A stretch of 64,000 bases of DNA from DAISKN01 sp963716925 (GCA_963716925.1 CAVQUX010000014.1:1095351-1159350); one strand, 5' to 3'; shown: positions 16,301 through 24,751, numbered from the stretch's first letter. Numbers and translations: made by a program. Notes: a model not told the origin generated them from the letters alone.

Positions 16301-16612
16301 ATGCAGGCAAGTTTCTACGAACCCCGGTACAACAAAGAAGGAAAGATCGTGGCCTTGGCCGACGTGGATGTCTCGGACGGAATCATCGTGAAGGGCTTCC
16401 GCGTCATTCGCGGGGAGAACGGCCTCTTCGCCTCGGTTCCCACCAAGAGCTTCGTGGTGGAGGGGCGCACGCGCTACGTGCCTCAGGTCGTGTTTTCGAA
16501 TCCGGACCAGAGGACGCGGTTTCTCTCCGGGCTCCTGGACGCGTACAAGAATTGGAACGAGGGCCGCTCCAGCGCCACGGCGAAGCCGGGGCTCACATCC
16601 GCCAGCGGATGA
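16301..16612 (+). CDS. SpoVG-like RNA-binding regulator
   Basis: 103 residues. The central part, ALADVDVSDGIIVKGFRVIR, then GENGLFASVPTKSF, follows the SpoVG pattern (V-x-DG-x-x-V-x-x-x-x-V-I-x-G-x-x-G-L-F-V-x-x-P). SpoVG proteins are small nucleic-acid-binding regulators present well beyond spore formers. The gene ends 20 bases inside the 3' end of the convergent GspE-like gene. No nearby promoter is obvious, so it may be read with the comEA-gspH pair 60 bases upstream. Confidence 0.78.
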   Translation: MQASFYEPRYNKEGKIVALADVDVSDGIIVKGFRVIRGENGLFASVPTKSFVVEGRTRYVPQVVFSNPDQRTRFLSGLLDAYKNWNEGRSSATAKPGLTSASG

Positions 16613-18192
16613 ACTCGTCGAGCGAGGTGACTCCAGCGGTCACCTCCTTGAGGCATCGTTGGCGGAGAGACTCCATGCCCGTGCCTCGCGCGATGCCCTC
16701 GATCTCGGCGAGCGTCGGGCCGGCGGCGAGCTTCTCGCGGAAGTGCGGATCGACGACGATGAGCTCGAATAGGCCCTTCCGGCGGCGGTATCCGAGGCGA
16801 TGGCAATTGTTGCAGCCGCGTCCCTTGTAGAGCCGCAAGGTCTTGGCTTCCTTCGGGCTGATTCCGTAGGTGCCGAGCTTCTGCGGATCGGCCTGACTTC
16901 CTTCGTCGCGGCAATGAGGGCAGATTCGCCGCACCAGGCGCTGGTTGAGGACGAGCGAGAGGCTGCGGGCGAGGAGCGAAGGCGGAACTCCGAGCTCGAG
17001 GAAGCGATAGATGGACTCTGCCGCGCCGAAAGCGGGAAAGGTGGTGATGACCAGCAGCGACGTGGCCAGCTGGCAGGCGAGGTTCGCCGTCGCCTTGTCG
17101 TTGAGCTCCAGGATGAAGACGACGTCCGGCCGTATGCTCGCGACCGACCGCAAGGCCGCCGCGAAATCCAGCCCCTTGTCCTGATTCACTTCCATTTGAT
17201 GGACGTAGGGGACCTCCCACTGGATGGCGCGCTCGATGCTCACGACGCGCCTCTCCGACTTCGCCACCTGGTCCATCAGAGAGTAGGAAGTGGTCATGGC
17301 GCCGTTGTACGGAGGCGAGGTCACCATGATGAGTCCCGAAGGCGAATCGAGGGCGCGGACGAGGAACAGCTGGTCCGCGGGGGTCAGTCCGAGAGCGGTG
17401 AAGTTCTTGAGAAAGAAGCGGCGATCGACGAGCTTGATGGTGACGCTCGTCCCCATCCGCGTGGGAAGCGTCGTCACCAGGAGGTCGAAGTCGTGCCCTT
17501 CCAGCTCGAGATGCGCCCGGCCTCTCTGGGGCAGGTCCTCGTGGCGCGGATCGAGACCGAAGAACTCCTGGATTCGCTGGAGGAGCGGCACCAGGGCATC
17601 GCTCGAAAGCGGCTTCACCTTGTAGAACAGGCCATCGATGCGGAGCTTGATCGAGAGAATCGGTCGCCGACGGCTCGAGGTGGATGTCGGAGGCTCCCTT
17701 GCGGGCGCCGAGCGCGAGCAGGAACTCGAGGAGCTGGGCTGGATTGCTGGAGGCGGACTGAGGCGCGGGGGTGAGCTCCAGACCCTGGCTGTCGACAAGT
17801 GGCTGGTAGCCCTGATACTTCAGGGCGTCGTCGATATCCAGCTGGGTGACCCAGCCCTTCTGGATGAGGATCTTCCCGAGAAGCCCTCCGGTGCGCTCCT
17901 GCTCGCGGAGCGCTTGGAGGAGCTGAGGCGTCTTGAGCTTCTGATTACGGATCAGGATCTCGCCCAGCCGGTCCAGGCTGCGCTCGAGCATCGAGACCTC
18001 GTCCTTGAGCGATCCCGGCGCTGAGGCCCAGAATTGGCGCTTGTAAGCGTCGTCCGCGGGGCAGAAGCAGTGCAGGCAGAACGGGCAGAGCTTCGACGGG
18101 TGCTTCGGGTCGCAGCTGCACCAGACGGCCTCGACCGCTTCGAAGTCGTTCAGGCAATTCCAGCAGCGAACGGTGTAGATCTCGGCGTTCAT
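16593..18192 (-). CDS. GspE/PilB-like pseudo-ATPase with Cys-rich N-terminus and MshEN motif, frameshifted
   Basis: Starts at ATG 18192 (MNAEIYTVRCWNCLNDF). Residues 10-44 hold eight cysteines, probably zinc-binding. Residues 75-128 are a tandem MshEN-like repeat (RLGEILI..., then LLGKILIQKG...), a cyclic di-GMP-binding fold in some PilB/MshE ATPases. The GspE core follows, GARKGASDIHLEPSA, crossing frames near 17655 (one extra base) into KLRIDGLFYKVK. The catalytic motifs are degenerate: Walker A reads SPPYNGAMTT instead of GPTGSGKTTT, the aspartate-box ED is ER, Walker B GEIRD is LELND, and LHTN is FPAF. The C-terminal zinc motif (CPHC...GCNNC) is intact. About 532 residues if the frame is repaired. 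It looks like a pseudoenzyme, perhaps a partner or sensor for a true pilus ATPase elsewhere. Confidence 0.82.
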
Positions 18193-18252
18193 GCCTCGAC
18201 TGTTGCCTTCTCGAGTCAGCAACGTTGAAAATTCTCTGCGAAGTTGTACCTC

Positions 18253-18282
18253 AGTATATTCGGTCCTCCGGGTGAGGTTCAA
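18253..18282 (-). promoter_or_regulatory. Promoter of the GspE-like gene
   Basis: On the minus strand, TTGAAC (18282-18277), an 18-base spacer, TATACT (18258-18253). Start near 18246, giving a leader of about 54 bases to ATG 18192. Same class as the rnpB promoter. Confidence 0.5.
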
Positions 18283-18293
18283 CCTCGCACCCG
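18269..18293. repeat. Imperfect inverted repeat over the -35 of the GspE-like gene
   Basis: Centred on GAGGTTCAACCTC, with outer arms GGGTG and CACCC; the right arm is offset by two bases. It covers the -35 hexamer, the position expected for a repressor site. No regulator is identified. Confidence 0.35.
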
Positions 18294-18393
18294 GGATATC
18301 CGGCGGGAGCGCCTTTATTTCTAATGGGATAGGTCTCTTTGCCCGCTGAAAGAAGAGATCTCTCCCGCCCGCCTCCGGTCGGCCTCCCCCGAA

Positions 18394-18422
18394 TTGACAC
18401 CCCCGGGGGGCTATGGTAGCGT
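18394..18422 (+). promoter_or_regulatory. Promoter of the gcvT-gcvH-gcvP operon
   Basis: A perfect -35, TTGACA (18394-18399), then 17 bases and TAGCGT (18417-18422), which is a poor -10. The predicted start near 18429 would exclude the upstream ATG at 18413 and supports gcvT starting at 18449. I looked for a glycine riboswitch between promoter and gene; the leader is too short for one. Confidence 0.4.
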
Positions 18423-18448
18423 CACGACCTCTGCCCCAAGCTTCCGTA

Positions 18449-19558
18449 ATGGCTACATCGGACTCCCAACTGAAGCGCACTCCTCTCTACGCTCTCCATC
18501 GGGAGCTCGGTGCCCGCATGACGGATTTCGCGGGCTACGAGATGCCGGTCGAGTTCGCGGGCGTGATCGAGGAGCATCTCACGGTGCGAACGAAGGCGGG
18601 GCTCTTCGACGTGAGCCACATGGGCGAGTTCTTCGTAGCCGGGACCGAGGCGGAAGCTTTCCTTCAGAAGCTCACGCCCAACGACGTGTCTCGACTGGCC
18701 ATCGGTCAGGCGCAGTATTCCGCTCTCACGACCGAGAAGGGCGCGTTCGTCGACGATCTGCTGATCTCTCGCACCGGGGAGAGCCGTTACCTCGTGGTGG
18801 TGAACGCTTCGAACGTCGAAAAGGACTTCGCCTGGATGGAGTCGCGGCGGCCTTCGGGGGCGACGCTCACGAACGCGAGCGACGATTTCGCGCTCCTCGC
18901 GCTCCAGGGTCCGGGCTCGGAGGCCATTCTCCGTCCCCTGACCGACATCGACCTCGGGGCGATGAAGTACTACCGTTTCGCGCAGGGCAAAGTGCTGGGA
19001 GAGCCCGCTACCGTCTCCCGAACCGGATACACCGGTGAGGACGGCTTCGAGATCCTGATCGGGGCGGGCGCGGGGGAGAAAGTGGCCCGCGGTCTTCTGG
19101 AGCGCGGCGCGTCCGCGGGCATCGCCCCCATAGGCCTCGCGGCGCGAGACACCCTCCGCCTCGAAGCGAAGATGGCGCTCTACGGAAACGACATCGACGA
19201 CGCCCACACGGTGCTCGAAGCGGACCTCGAGTGGATCGTCAAGTGGCAGAAAGGCGACTTCGTCGGGCGGGAAGCCCTCGCCCGGCAGAAGGAAAAGGGC
19301 GTCCCGAGGAAGCTCGTCGGCTTCGAGATGGTCGATCGCGGGATCGCGCGGCACGGATACCCGGTGTTCGCCTCGGGAGCGCCCTCGGATACCGTGACCA
19401 GCGGCAGCTTCGCGCCGTATCTGAAGAAGAACATCGGGATGGCCTATGTCCCGGCGGCGTCCTCGGCTCCGGAAAGCGAGATCGAGATCGAGATTCGGGG
19501 TCGCCGGGCGAAGGCGGTCGTGGTTCCGACGCCCTTCTACAAGCGGGAGAGAAAGTGA
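18449..19558 (+). CDS. gcvT: Glycine cleavage system T protein (aminomethyltransferase)
   Basis: 369 residues, normal for GcvT. It takes the methylamine group from lipoyl-GcvH, transfers the one-carbon unit to tetrahydrofolate and releases ammonia. Signatures: LKRTPLYALHRELGARMTDF at the N-terminus, GLFDVSHMGEFFVAG, LLALQGPGSE, RTGYTGEDGFEI (folate site) and GLAARDTLRLEAKMALYGND. ATG 18449 was chosen over ATG 18413 because of the promoter position and because conserved sequence starts here. It is first in gcvT-gcvH-gcvP, and its TGA overlaps the gcvH ATG (TGATG). Confidence 0.96.
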   Translation: MATSDSQLKRTPLYALHRELGARMTDFAGYEMPVEFAGVIEEHLTVRTKAGLFDVSHMGEFFVAGTEAEAFLQKLTPNDVSRLAIGQAQYSALTTEKGAFVDDLLISRTGESRYLVVVNASNVEKDFAWMESRRPSGATLTNASDDFALLALQGPGSEAILRPLTDIDLGAMKYYRFAQGKVLGEPATVSRTGYTGEDGFEILIGAGAGEKVARGLLERGASAGIAPIGLAARDTLRLEAKMALYGNDIDDAHTVLEADLEWIVKWQKGDFVGREALARQKEKGVPRKLVGFEMVDRGIARHGYPVFASGAPSDTVTSGSFAPYLKKNIGMAYVPAASSAPESEIEIEIRGRRAKAVVVPTPFYKRERK

Positions 19559-19947
19559 TGCTTCCTGAGGATCGCAAGTACTCGAAAGAGCACGAGTGGG
19601 TGAAGGTGGAGAAAGGCCGGGGCACCGTCGGAATCACCGACTACGCGCAGAAGCAGCTCGGGGACGTGGTCTACGTGGAGCTTCCCGAGGTGGGGAAGAA
19701 GCTCTCCTCGATGGAGGTTTTCGGAACCATCGAATCGGTGAAGGCGGTATCCGAGCTCTTCTGTCCGGTGTCCGGTGAGGTGGTGGAGGTGAACGGCACC
19801 GTGGTCGACAAGCCCGAGCTCGTGAACTCCGACCCCTACGGAAAAGCGTGGCTCCTGGTAGTCGCGATCGCGAACGAAGCGGAGCTCTCCTCCCTCATGA
19901 CCGCGGCGGAGTATCAGACGTACCTCGACCAGGAGAGTACCGGTTGA
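19558..19947 (+). CDS. gcvH: Glycine cleavage system H protein (lipoyl carrier)
   Basis: 129 residues, full length. It carries the aminomethyl intermediate between GcvP and GcvT on a lipoyl-lysine. The lipoylated residue is K62 in GTIESVKAVSEL. KYSKEHEWVKVEKGRGTVGI at the N-terminus and NSDPYGKAWLLVV near the C-terminus are diagnostic. It overlaps gcvT at its start and gcvP at its end (TTGA), so all three are translationally coupled. The lipoate attachment enzyme is not in this window. Confidence 0.97.
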   Translation: MLPEDRKYSKEHEWVKVEKGRGTVGITDYAQKQLGDVVYVELPEVGKKLSSMEVFGTIESVKAVSELFCPVSGEVVEVNGTVVDKPELVNSDPYGKAWLLVVAIANEAELSSLMTAAEYQTYLDQESTG

Positions 19948-22829
19948 AAACGCTCAGTTCGAAGCTGGCGAGCCTCGAGCCGCTCGATTCCTTCCCCCCG
20001 AGACACATCGGACCCAGGCCCAAAGACGTCGCCGAGATGCTCGCGCTTCTCGGGTACCGGGACGTCGAAGAGCTGGTTTCCGACACCGTTCCCGCCGACA
20101 TCCGTGCGAAGAAGCCCCTCGATCTCCCCCGGCCCGCGACCGAGCACGCGCTCCTTCAGGAGCTTCGCGCGCTCGCGGCGAAGAACCGGTTGACCCGATC
20201 CTTCATCGGGCTCGGATATCACGGCACCATCACCCCCCCGGTCATCCTGCGGAACGTGCTCGAGAATCCGGGCTGGTATACACAATACACACCCTACCAG
20301 GCGGAGATCGCTCAGGGGCGTCTCGAAGCCCTCCTCAACTTCCAGACGATGGTGGCCGATCTCACCGCTCTTCCCCTCGCGAACGCGTCCCTTCTCGACG
20401 AGTCGACCGCGGCCGCGGAAGCGATGACGATGTCGCTTGGAATCCATCCGGGGGCCGAGCCCCATCGGTACTTCGTCGCCGAGGACACGCACCCTCAGAC
20501 CATTGCCGTCGTCCGGACCCGGGCGAAGCCCCTCGAGATCGAGGTGGTCGTGGGTCCTTCGGAGTCCGTCGATCTCGACTCCGGGAATTTCTTCGGGCTC
20601 CTGCTCTCCTATCCGACGACCGACGGCCGCATCGAGGACTACGGCAATCTCATCGCTCGAGCCAAGGCGAAGGGAATCATCGTCACTCTGGCGACGGACC
20701 TTCTGGCGCTCGCGCTCCTGCGGCCTCCGGGAGAGCTCGGGGCGGATATCGCCATCGGGAACTCGCAGCGCTTCGGAGTCCCCATGGGGGCCGGCGGACC
20801 CCACGCCGCCTTTCTCGCCACCCGGGAGGAGTACGCCCGGAAGATGCCGGGCCGCATCGTGGGCGTCTCGAAAGACGCCCAGGGGACGCCCGCGTACCGG
20901 CTCGCTCTCCAGACGCGCGAGCAGCACATCCGCCGCGACAAGGCGACGAGCAACATCTGCACCGCCCAGGTGCTCCTCGCCATCATGGCGAGCATGTACG
21001 CCGTCTACCACGGCCCCGAGGGGGTGAGAGCGATCGCCCGGCGGGTCCGCGGTCTGACCTCCGTTCTCTCCCAGGGACTTCGCGCCAAGGGGTACGACCT
21101 CGGCACCGCGGCCTTCTTCGACACGCTTCGGGTGAGGATGAAGCCCGCCGACTCGAAGCGGACCCTCGAGAGCGCCCGGCGGGAAGGATTCAACCTCCGC
21201 TCCTACGAAAGCGGAGACGTCGGCATCGCCCTCGACGAGACCGCGACCCTGGAGGACGTCGAGAAGCTGCTCTCGGCTTTCGGCGGGAAGGCCGCGCGCA
21301 TCGAGGACCTCGCGGAGCAGGCGGAGCTCGAGCTCGGCGGGCCTCATGCCCGCAAGGGCGAGATTCTCACGCACCCGATCTTCCGCCAGTACCACTCGGA
21401 GCACGAGATGCTCCGCTACATCCATCGGCTCCAGGCGCGGGATCTATCGATGACCACCTCGATGATCCCCCTCGGCTCGTGCACCATGAAGCTCAACGCC
21501 ACGACCGAGATGATTCCGGTGACCTGGCCGGAGTTCGCCTCGCCGCACCCGTTCGCGCCATCGGACGAGCTCGAGGGCTACTCCGAGCTCTTTCGCAACC
21601 TCGAAGCCTGGCTCCGGGAGATCACCGGCTTCGCCGCCGTGAGCCTCCAGCCGAACGCCGGCTCGCAGGGTGAGTACGCGGGGCTCCTCGTCATCCGCGC
21701 GTATCACGAAAGTCGAGGCGAAGGGGGCCGAAACGTCTGCCTCATCCCGGTCTCGGCCCACGGAACCAATCCCGCGAGCGCCGTCATGGCGGGTTTCCGC
21801 GTGGTGGTCGTCGAGTGCGACGACCGCGGGAACGTGGACCTTGGGGATCTCGCGAAGAAGGCGGATGCCCACCGGGACGATCTCGGCGCTTTGATGATTA
21901 CCTATCCCTCGACCCACGGAGTCTTCGAGGAGCGCATTCGCGAGATCTGCGGCATCGTTCACGAGCGGGGCGGCCAGGTCTACATGGACGGGGCGAACAT
22001 GAACGCCCAGGTGGGGCTCACCGCGCCGGGGCTCATCGGCGCCGACGTCTGCCATCTGAACCTCCACAAGACGTTCTGCATCCCGCACGGCGGCGGCGGT
22101 CCGGGCATGGGCCCGATCGGCGTCGCTTCGCACCTCGCGCCGTTTCTTCCCGGCCATCCGCTGGCGGAGCTCGGCGGAAAAGACGCCATCGGCCCTGTCT
22201 CCGCGGCCCCCTACGGAAGCCCGGCGATTCTCACCATCCCCTGGGCGTACATTCGAATGATGGGCGCCCAGGGCCTCACCGACGCCACCCGTATCGCCAT
22301 TCTGAACGCGAACTACATGGCGAAGCGGCTCGAGTCCCACTACCCGCTGCTCTACAAGAACGAGAAGGGTCGGGTGGCGCACGAGTTCATCCTCGATTGC
22401 CGCCCTCTCAAGAAGAGTGCTTCGATCGAGGTCGAGGACATCGCGAAGCGGCTCATGGATTACGGATTTCACGCCCCCACGATCTCGTTCCCCGTCGCGG
22501 GCACGCTCATGATCGAGCCGACGGAGAGCGAGTCCAAGGAGGAGCTCGATCGGTTCTGCGACGCGCTCATCCGGATCCGCGAGGAGATTCGCGCCATCGA
22601 GACCGGCAAAGCGGACCCGAAGGACAACGTCCTGAAGAACGCGCCCCACACCGCGTCGGCGATCGTTTCGAGCGCCTGGTCTCATCCCTATTCGAGGGAG
22701 GAGGCCGCGTTTCCCGCGCCCTGGGTGAAGGCGCACAAGTTCTGGCCGCCGGTGGCGCGCATCGACAACCCCTGGGGCGACCGGAACCTGATGTGCGTCT
22801 GTCCGCCGCTCGAGGACTACGCTTCGTGA
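19944..22829 (+). CDS. gcvP: Glycine dehydrogenase (decarboxylating), single-chain P protein
   Basis: 961 residues, the long homodimeric form in which the P1 and P2 halves (gcvPA/gcvPB elsewhere) are fused. It decarboxylates glycine with pyridoxal phosphate and loads the remaining aminomethyl group on GcvH. N-terminal half: SFPPRHIGPR, SFIGLGYHGTITPPVI and YTPYQAEIAQGRLEALLNFQ. C-terminal half: IPLGSCTMKLNATTEM and the PLP lysine near residue 709 in CHLNLHKTFCIPHGGGGPG. The TTG start at 19944 overlaps the gcvH stop; the frame opens further upstream only inside gcvH. Intact, with no frame breaks over 2.9 kb. Confidence 0.97.
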   Translation: MKTLSSKLASLEPLDSFPPRHIGPRPKDVAEMLALLGYRDVEELVSDTVPADIRAKKPLDLPRPATEHALLQELRALAAKNRLTRSFIGLGYHGTITPPVILRNVLENPGWYTQYTPYQAEIAQGRLEALLNFQTMVADLTALPLANASLLDESTAAAEAMTMSLGIHPGAEPHRYFVAEDTHPQTIAVVRTRAKPLEIEVVVGPSESVDLDSGNFFGLLLSYPTTDGRIEDYGNLIARAKAKGIIVTLATDLLALALLRPPGELGADIAIGNSQRFGVPMGAGGPHAAFLATREEYARKMPGRIVGVSKDAQGTPAYRLALQTREQHIRRDKATSNICTAQVLLAIMASMYAVYHGPEGVRAIARRVRGLTSVLSQGLRAKGYDLGTAAFFDTLRVRMKPADSKRTLESARREGFNLRSYESGDVGIALDETATLEDVEKLLSAFGGKAARIEDLAEQAELELGGPHARKGEILTHPIFRQYHSEHEMLRYIHRLQARDLSMTTSMIPLGSCTMKLNATTEMIPVTWPEFASPHPFAPSDELEGYSELFRNLEAWLREITGFAAVSLQPNAGSQGEYAGLLVIRAYHESRGEGGRNVCLIPVSAHGTNPASAVMAGFRVVVVECDDRGNVDLGDLAKKADAHRDDLGALMITYPSTHGVFEERIREICGIVHERGGQVYMDGANMNAQVGLTAPGLIGADVCHLNLHKTFCIPHGGGGPGMGPIGVASHLAPFLPGHPLAELGGKDAIGPVSAAPYGSPAILTIPWAYIRMMGAQGLTDATRIAILNANYMAKRLESHYPLLYKNEKGRVAHEFILDCRPLKKSASIEVEDIAKRLMDYGFHAPTISFPVAGTLMIEPTESESKEELDRFCDALIRIREEIRAIETGKADPKDNVLKNAPHTASAIVSSAWSHPYSREEAAFPAPWVKAHKFWPPVARIDNPWGDRNLMCVCPPLEDYAS

Positions 22830-23029
22830 ACTGCATGGGACACTACAGCCGCTGGGACGTGGTGTCTCTCCGCGTGAGCGAAGAGGACTTCGGCCCCACC
22901 GGGCCGACGCGCGCCCGCCGCATCCGCTGGGACCAGCTCGAGCGGGTGGCCGAAAAGCACGCTCTTCCCCCGGAAAAACTCGAGGCCATCGCCCGCGACC
23001 TCGAAGGGCTCGCGGTCGAAGTCGAGTAG
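22826..23029 (+). CDS. Small protein of unknown function at the end of the gcv operon
   Basis: 67 residues from a GTG at 22826 that overlaps the gcvP stop (GTGA); an ATG three codons in is an alternative. Sequence: MGHYSRWDVVSLRVSEEDFG, then a basic stretch TRARRIRWDQLERVAEKH and an acidic helical tail. No family recognised. The overlap with gcvP and an amino-acid composition unlike the Arg/Ser-rich shadow frames argue that it is real. It could be an accessory subunit or an unrelated hitch-hiker. Confidence 0.6.
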   Translation: MNCMGHYSRWDVVSLRVSEEDFGPTGPTRARRIRWDQLERVAEKHALPPEKLEAIARDLEGLAVEVE

Positions 23030-23056
23030 TCGCTCCCGCGGTTCCGCGCCCGAGTC

Positions 23057-23065
23057 TGATATACT
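23057..23065 (+). promoter_or_regulatory. Extended -10 promoter box for the MreB-like gene
   Basis: TGATATACT, an extended -10 box without a -35 match. Predicted start near 23072, only about 15 bases before the ATG at 23087. Sequence and spacing mirror the box before the NtrC-type regulator at 4741. Confidence 0.4.
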
Positions 23066-23086
23066 TCCGCCTTCCCGAAAACGAGT

Positions 23087-24265
23087 ATGTTCGGCCGCAA
23101 GGAAATCGGTCTCGCTCTCGACTCGCGGGAGTGCGTCGTGCTCTCGACCCGGCGGCGCGGGGAGATTGAGGAGACCCATCATCCCGCGCTGGCGCAGGTC
23201 AAGGGCGGCGAGATCCAGGCCGTCGGCCAGCGCGCCTATCGGCTGGTGGGGAAATCACGCGACGTGGTCTCGGTCTTCCCCGGCCGGGTCGAAGACCCCA
23301 AGATTCTCGGGAGCTACCTCCAGCGGGTCGTTCCCCGGGGCTCGTTCGTCCGCCAGGTGCTCTGGGCGAGCGTCCCCACGGGCTCGGGCATGCAGTCGCT
23401 CTTCAACCTCCGGCATTGTTTCGAGCACAGCATCCGGCCCAAAGAGACGGTTCTCGTCCCGGAGCTGGTAGCGGCGGCGGTCGGCTGCAACCTTCCGGTC
23501 CTTCGATCGGACGACGACTCGCATCGCGCCCGCATGGTGATCCACGTCGGAGCGAGCCGCATCTCGGGCGGGGTCTTCGTCGACGGAGGCCTGACGGGCC
23601 TCATCGTAAAGGAGCAGAGCTGGGACCACCTCGTGCGGGAGGTCCAGGAGAACCTGCAGTTCCGACTGGGAGCGACCCTCGGCTTCAACACCTATTTCAA
23701 GGTGATCCGGTCGCTCTCGCGGAACTACTTCGAGCGCCACCAGGCTCGTCCCGGGGCCCCGAAGCCCGCTCCCGCCGTTTTGAAGGAAGGCACGGAAACG
23801 ACGGAGCTGGCGCTTCCCGGATACGACGAAGTCCCGGAGGCCGCGGGGGACATCTCGACCCCGACGAACCTCCGGACGTTCAACGAGCGGGGCCTCATCG
23901 AGTACGTGGTCGAGGACGAGGCCGTTAGCCACGCCATCGACGTCCAGCTCCGGGGCTTCCTGTTCGATCTGGAGAAAGTGGTTTTCGGCTGCTTCGCCCG
24001 GCTGCGCAACGACGGCAAGGGAGAGATCGCGAGCGACCTCTTCTCCGACCGGGTCATGGTGGTGGGCGACGTGTTCTTCGACTCCGGCCAGCTCGCGCAG
24101 CACTTCGCGCGCCTCTCCCGCTTCCGGTTCGAAACCTCGAACGGGAACGCCGTCGCCCGCGGACTTCGCCGAATCCTCTCGTCCACCCCGCCCCAGAAGA
24201 GCTCCTACCGCGACCTGAGTCGAGCGGTCCACGACGACAGCCGCTTCCTCGCGAGCGCCGTCTAG
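23087..24265 (+). CDS. Divergent MreB-like actin-fold protein
   Basis: 392 residues that can be laid over MreB: the N-terminal strand KEIGLALDSRECVVLS, QAVGQRAYRLVGK, FPGRVEDPKIL, then PELVAAAVGCNLPV, MVIHVGASRISGGVFVDGG and DRVMVVGDVFFDSG. The nucleotide-contact motifs are degraded. MreB's D-LGT-A at the first phosphate loop is ALDSRE here, and the second-loop D-GGGTT is HVGASRI. The acidic insert around 230-265 is also unusual. MreB polymers guide cell-wall synthesis along the inner membrane; this one may polymerise without normal ATP turnover or may act as a regulator. It stands alone, without mreC/mreD, which suggests a paralogue rather than the main rod-shape protein. It converges directly on the next gene. 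Confidence 0.72.
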   Translation: MFGRKEIGLALDSRECVVLSTRRRGEIEETHHPALAQVKGGEIQAVGQRAYRLVGKSRDVVSVFPGRVEDPKILGSYLQRVVPRGSFVRQVLWASVPTGSGMQSLFNLRHCFEHSIRPKETVLVPELVAAAVGCNLPVLRSDDDSHRARMVIHVGASRISGGVFVDGGLTGLIVKEQSWDHLVREVQENLQFRLGATLGFNTYFKVIRSLSRNYFERHQARPGAPKPAPAVLKEGTETTELALPGYDEVPEAAGDISTPTNLRTFNERGLIEYVVEDEAVSHAIDVQLRGFLFDLEKVVFGCFARLRNDGKGEIASDLFSDRVMVVGDVFFDSGQLAQHFARLSRFRFETSNGNAVARGLRRILSSTPPQKSSYRDLSRAVHDDSRFLASAV

Positions 24266-24751
24266 CTAGTCGCGGGCGCCCAGGAGCTCGCGCTGAAAAG
24301 CGTTCACCAGGCTGTTCTGCTGAAGCAGGTAGTAGCCCTCGACGAAAAGGGCGACGAGGCTATAGAGAAGCGAGACGTACCCGAGGCCTCCGTGGATCCA
24401 GCTCGGGATCGCCCGGGTGTGGGCGCCGCCTCCGAGGATGAACGTCACCATCAGGAGCCCCATTCCCGAGAACGCCCAGGGAAGGACCTTCGCTTTGATG
24501 CGGCGGCTCGACTGGAGCCTCTCGCCTCCCCTCCCGTGCTCCTCCACCGCGCGCTTCAGGTTCGAGCTCATGCCCACGAAATAGAAATAGGTCATGGTGT
24601 GGGTGAAGACCGCGAGCGACGCCGCGGCGAGGGCATAGAGAAAATGCTTTCCGAAGGCGCCTCCGCCGTCGGGAATGTGGATGCCGTAAAATACGGTAAT
24701 CCCGATGCAGAGGATGGAGAGTAGATGAAGAGTCAGAAGACCGATGGTCAT
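24266..24751 (-). CDS. Four-helix membrane protein of unknown function
   Basis: 161 residues with four predicted transmembrane segments: LLTLHLLSILCIGITVFYGI, FLYALAAASLAVFTHTMTYF, LPWAFSGMGLLMVTFILGGG and GGLGYVSLLYSLVALFVEGY. Histidines lie in or near each segment (TLHLL, GKHF, FTHTM, GAHT, WIHGG), which could suit haem or metal binding, but I recognise no family. The start at 24751 lies 27 bases inside the divergent BNR gene, so one of the two starts may be further in. Its 3' end abuts the MreB-like gene. Confidence 0.72.
   Translation of the reverse strand: MTIGLLTLHLLSILCIGITVFYGIHIPDGGGAFGKHFLYALAAASLAVFTHTMTYFYFVGMSSNLKRAVEEHGRGGERLQSSRRIKAKVLPWAFSGMGLLMVTFILGGGAHTRAIPSWIHGGLGYVSLLYSLVALFVEGYYLLQQNSLVNAFQRELLGARD

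Noticed and set aside
18400..18448. Glycine riboswitch upstream of gcvT
   Set aside because: The leader between the predicted start and gcvT is only about 20 bases, and no conserved aptamer stems are seen in the 250 bases upstream.
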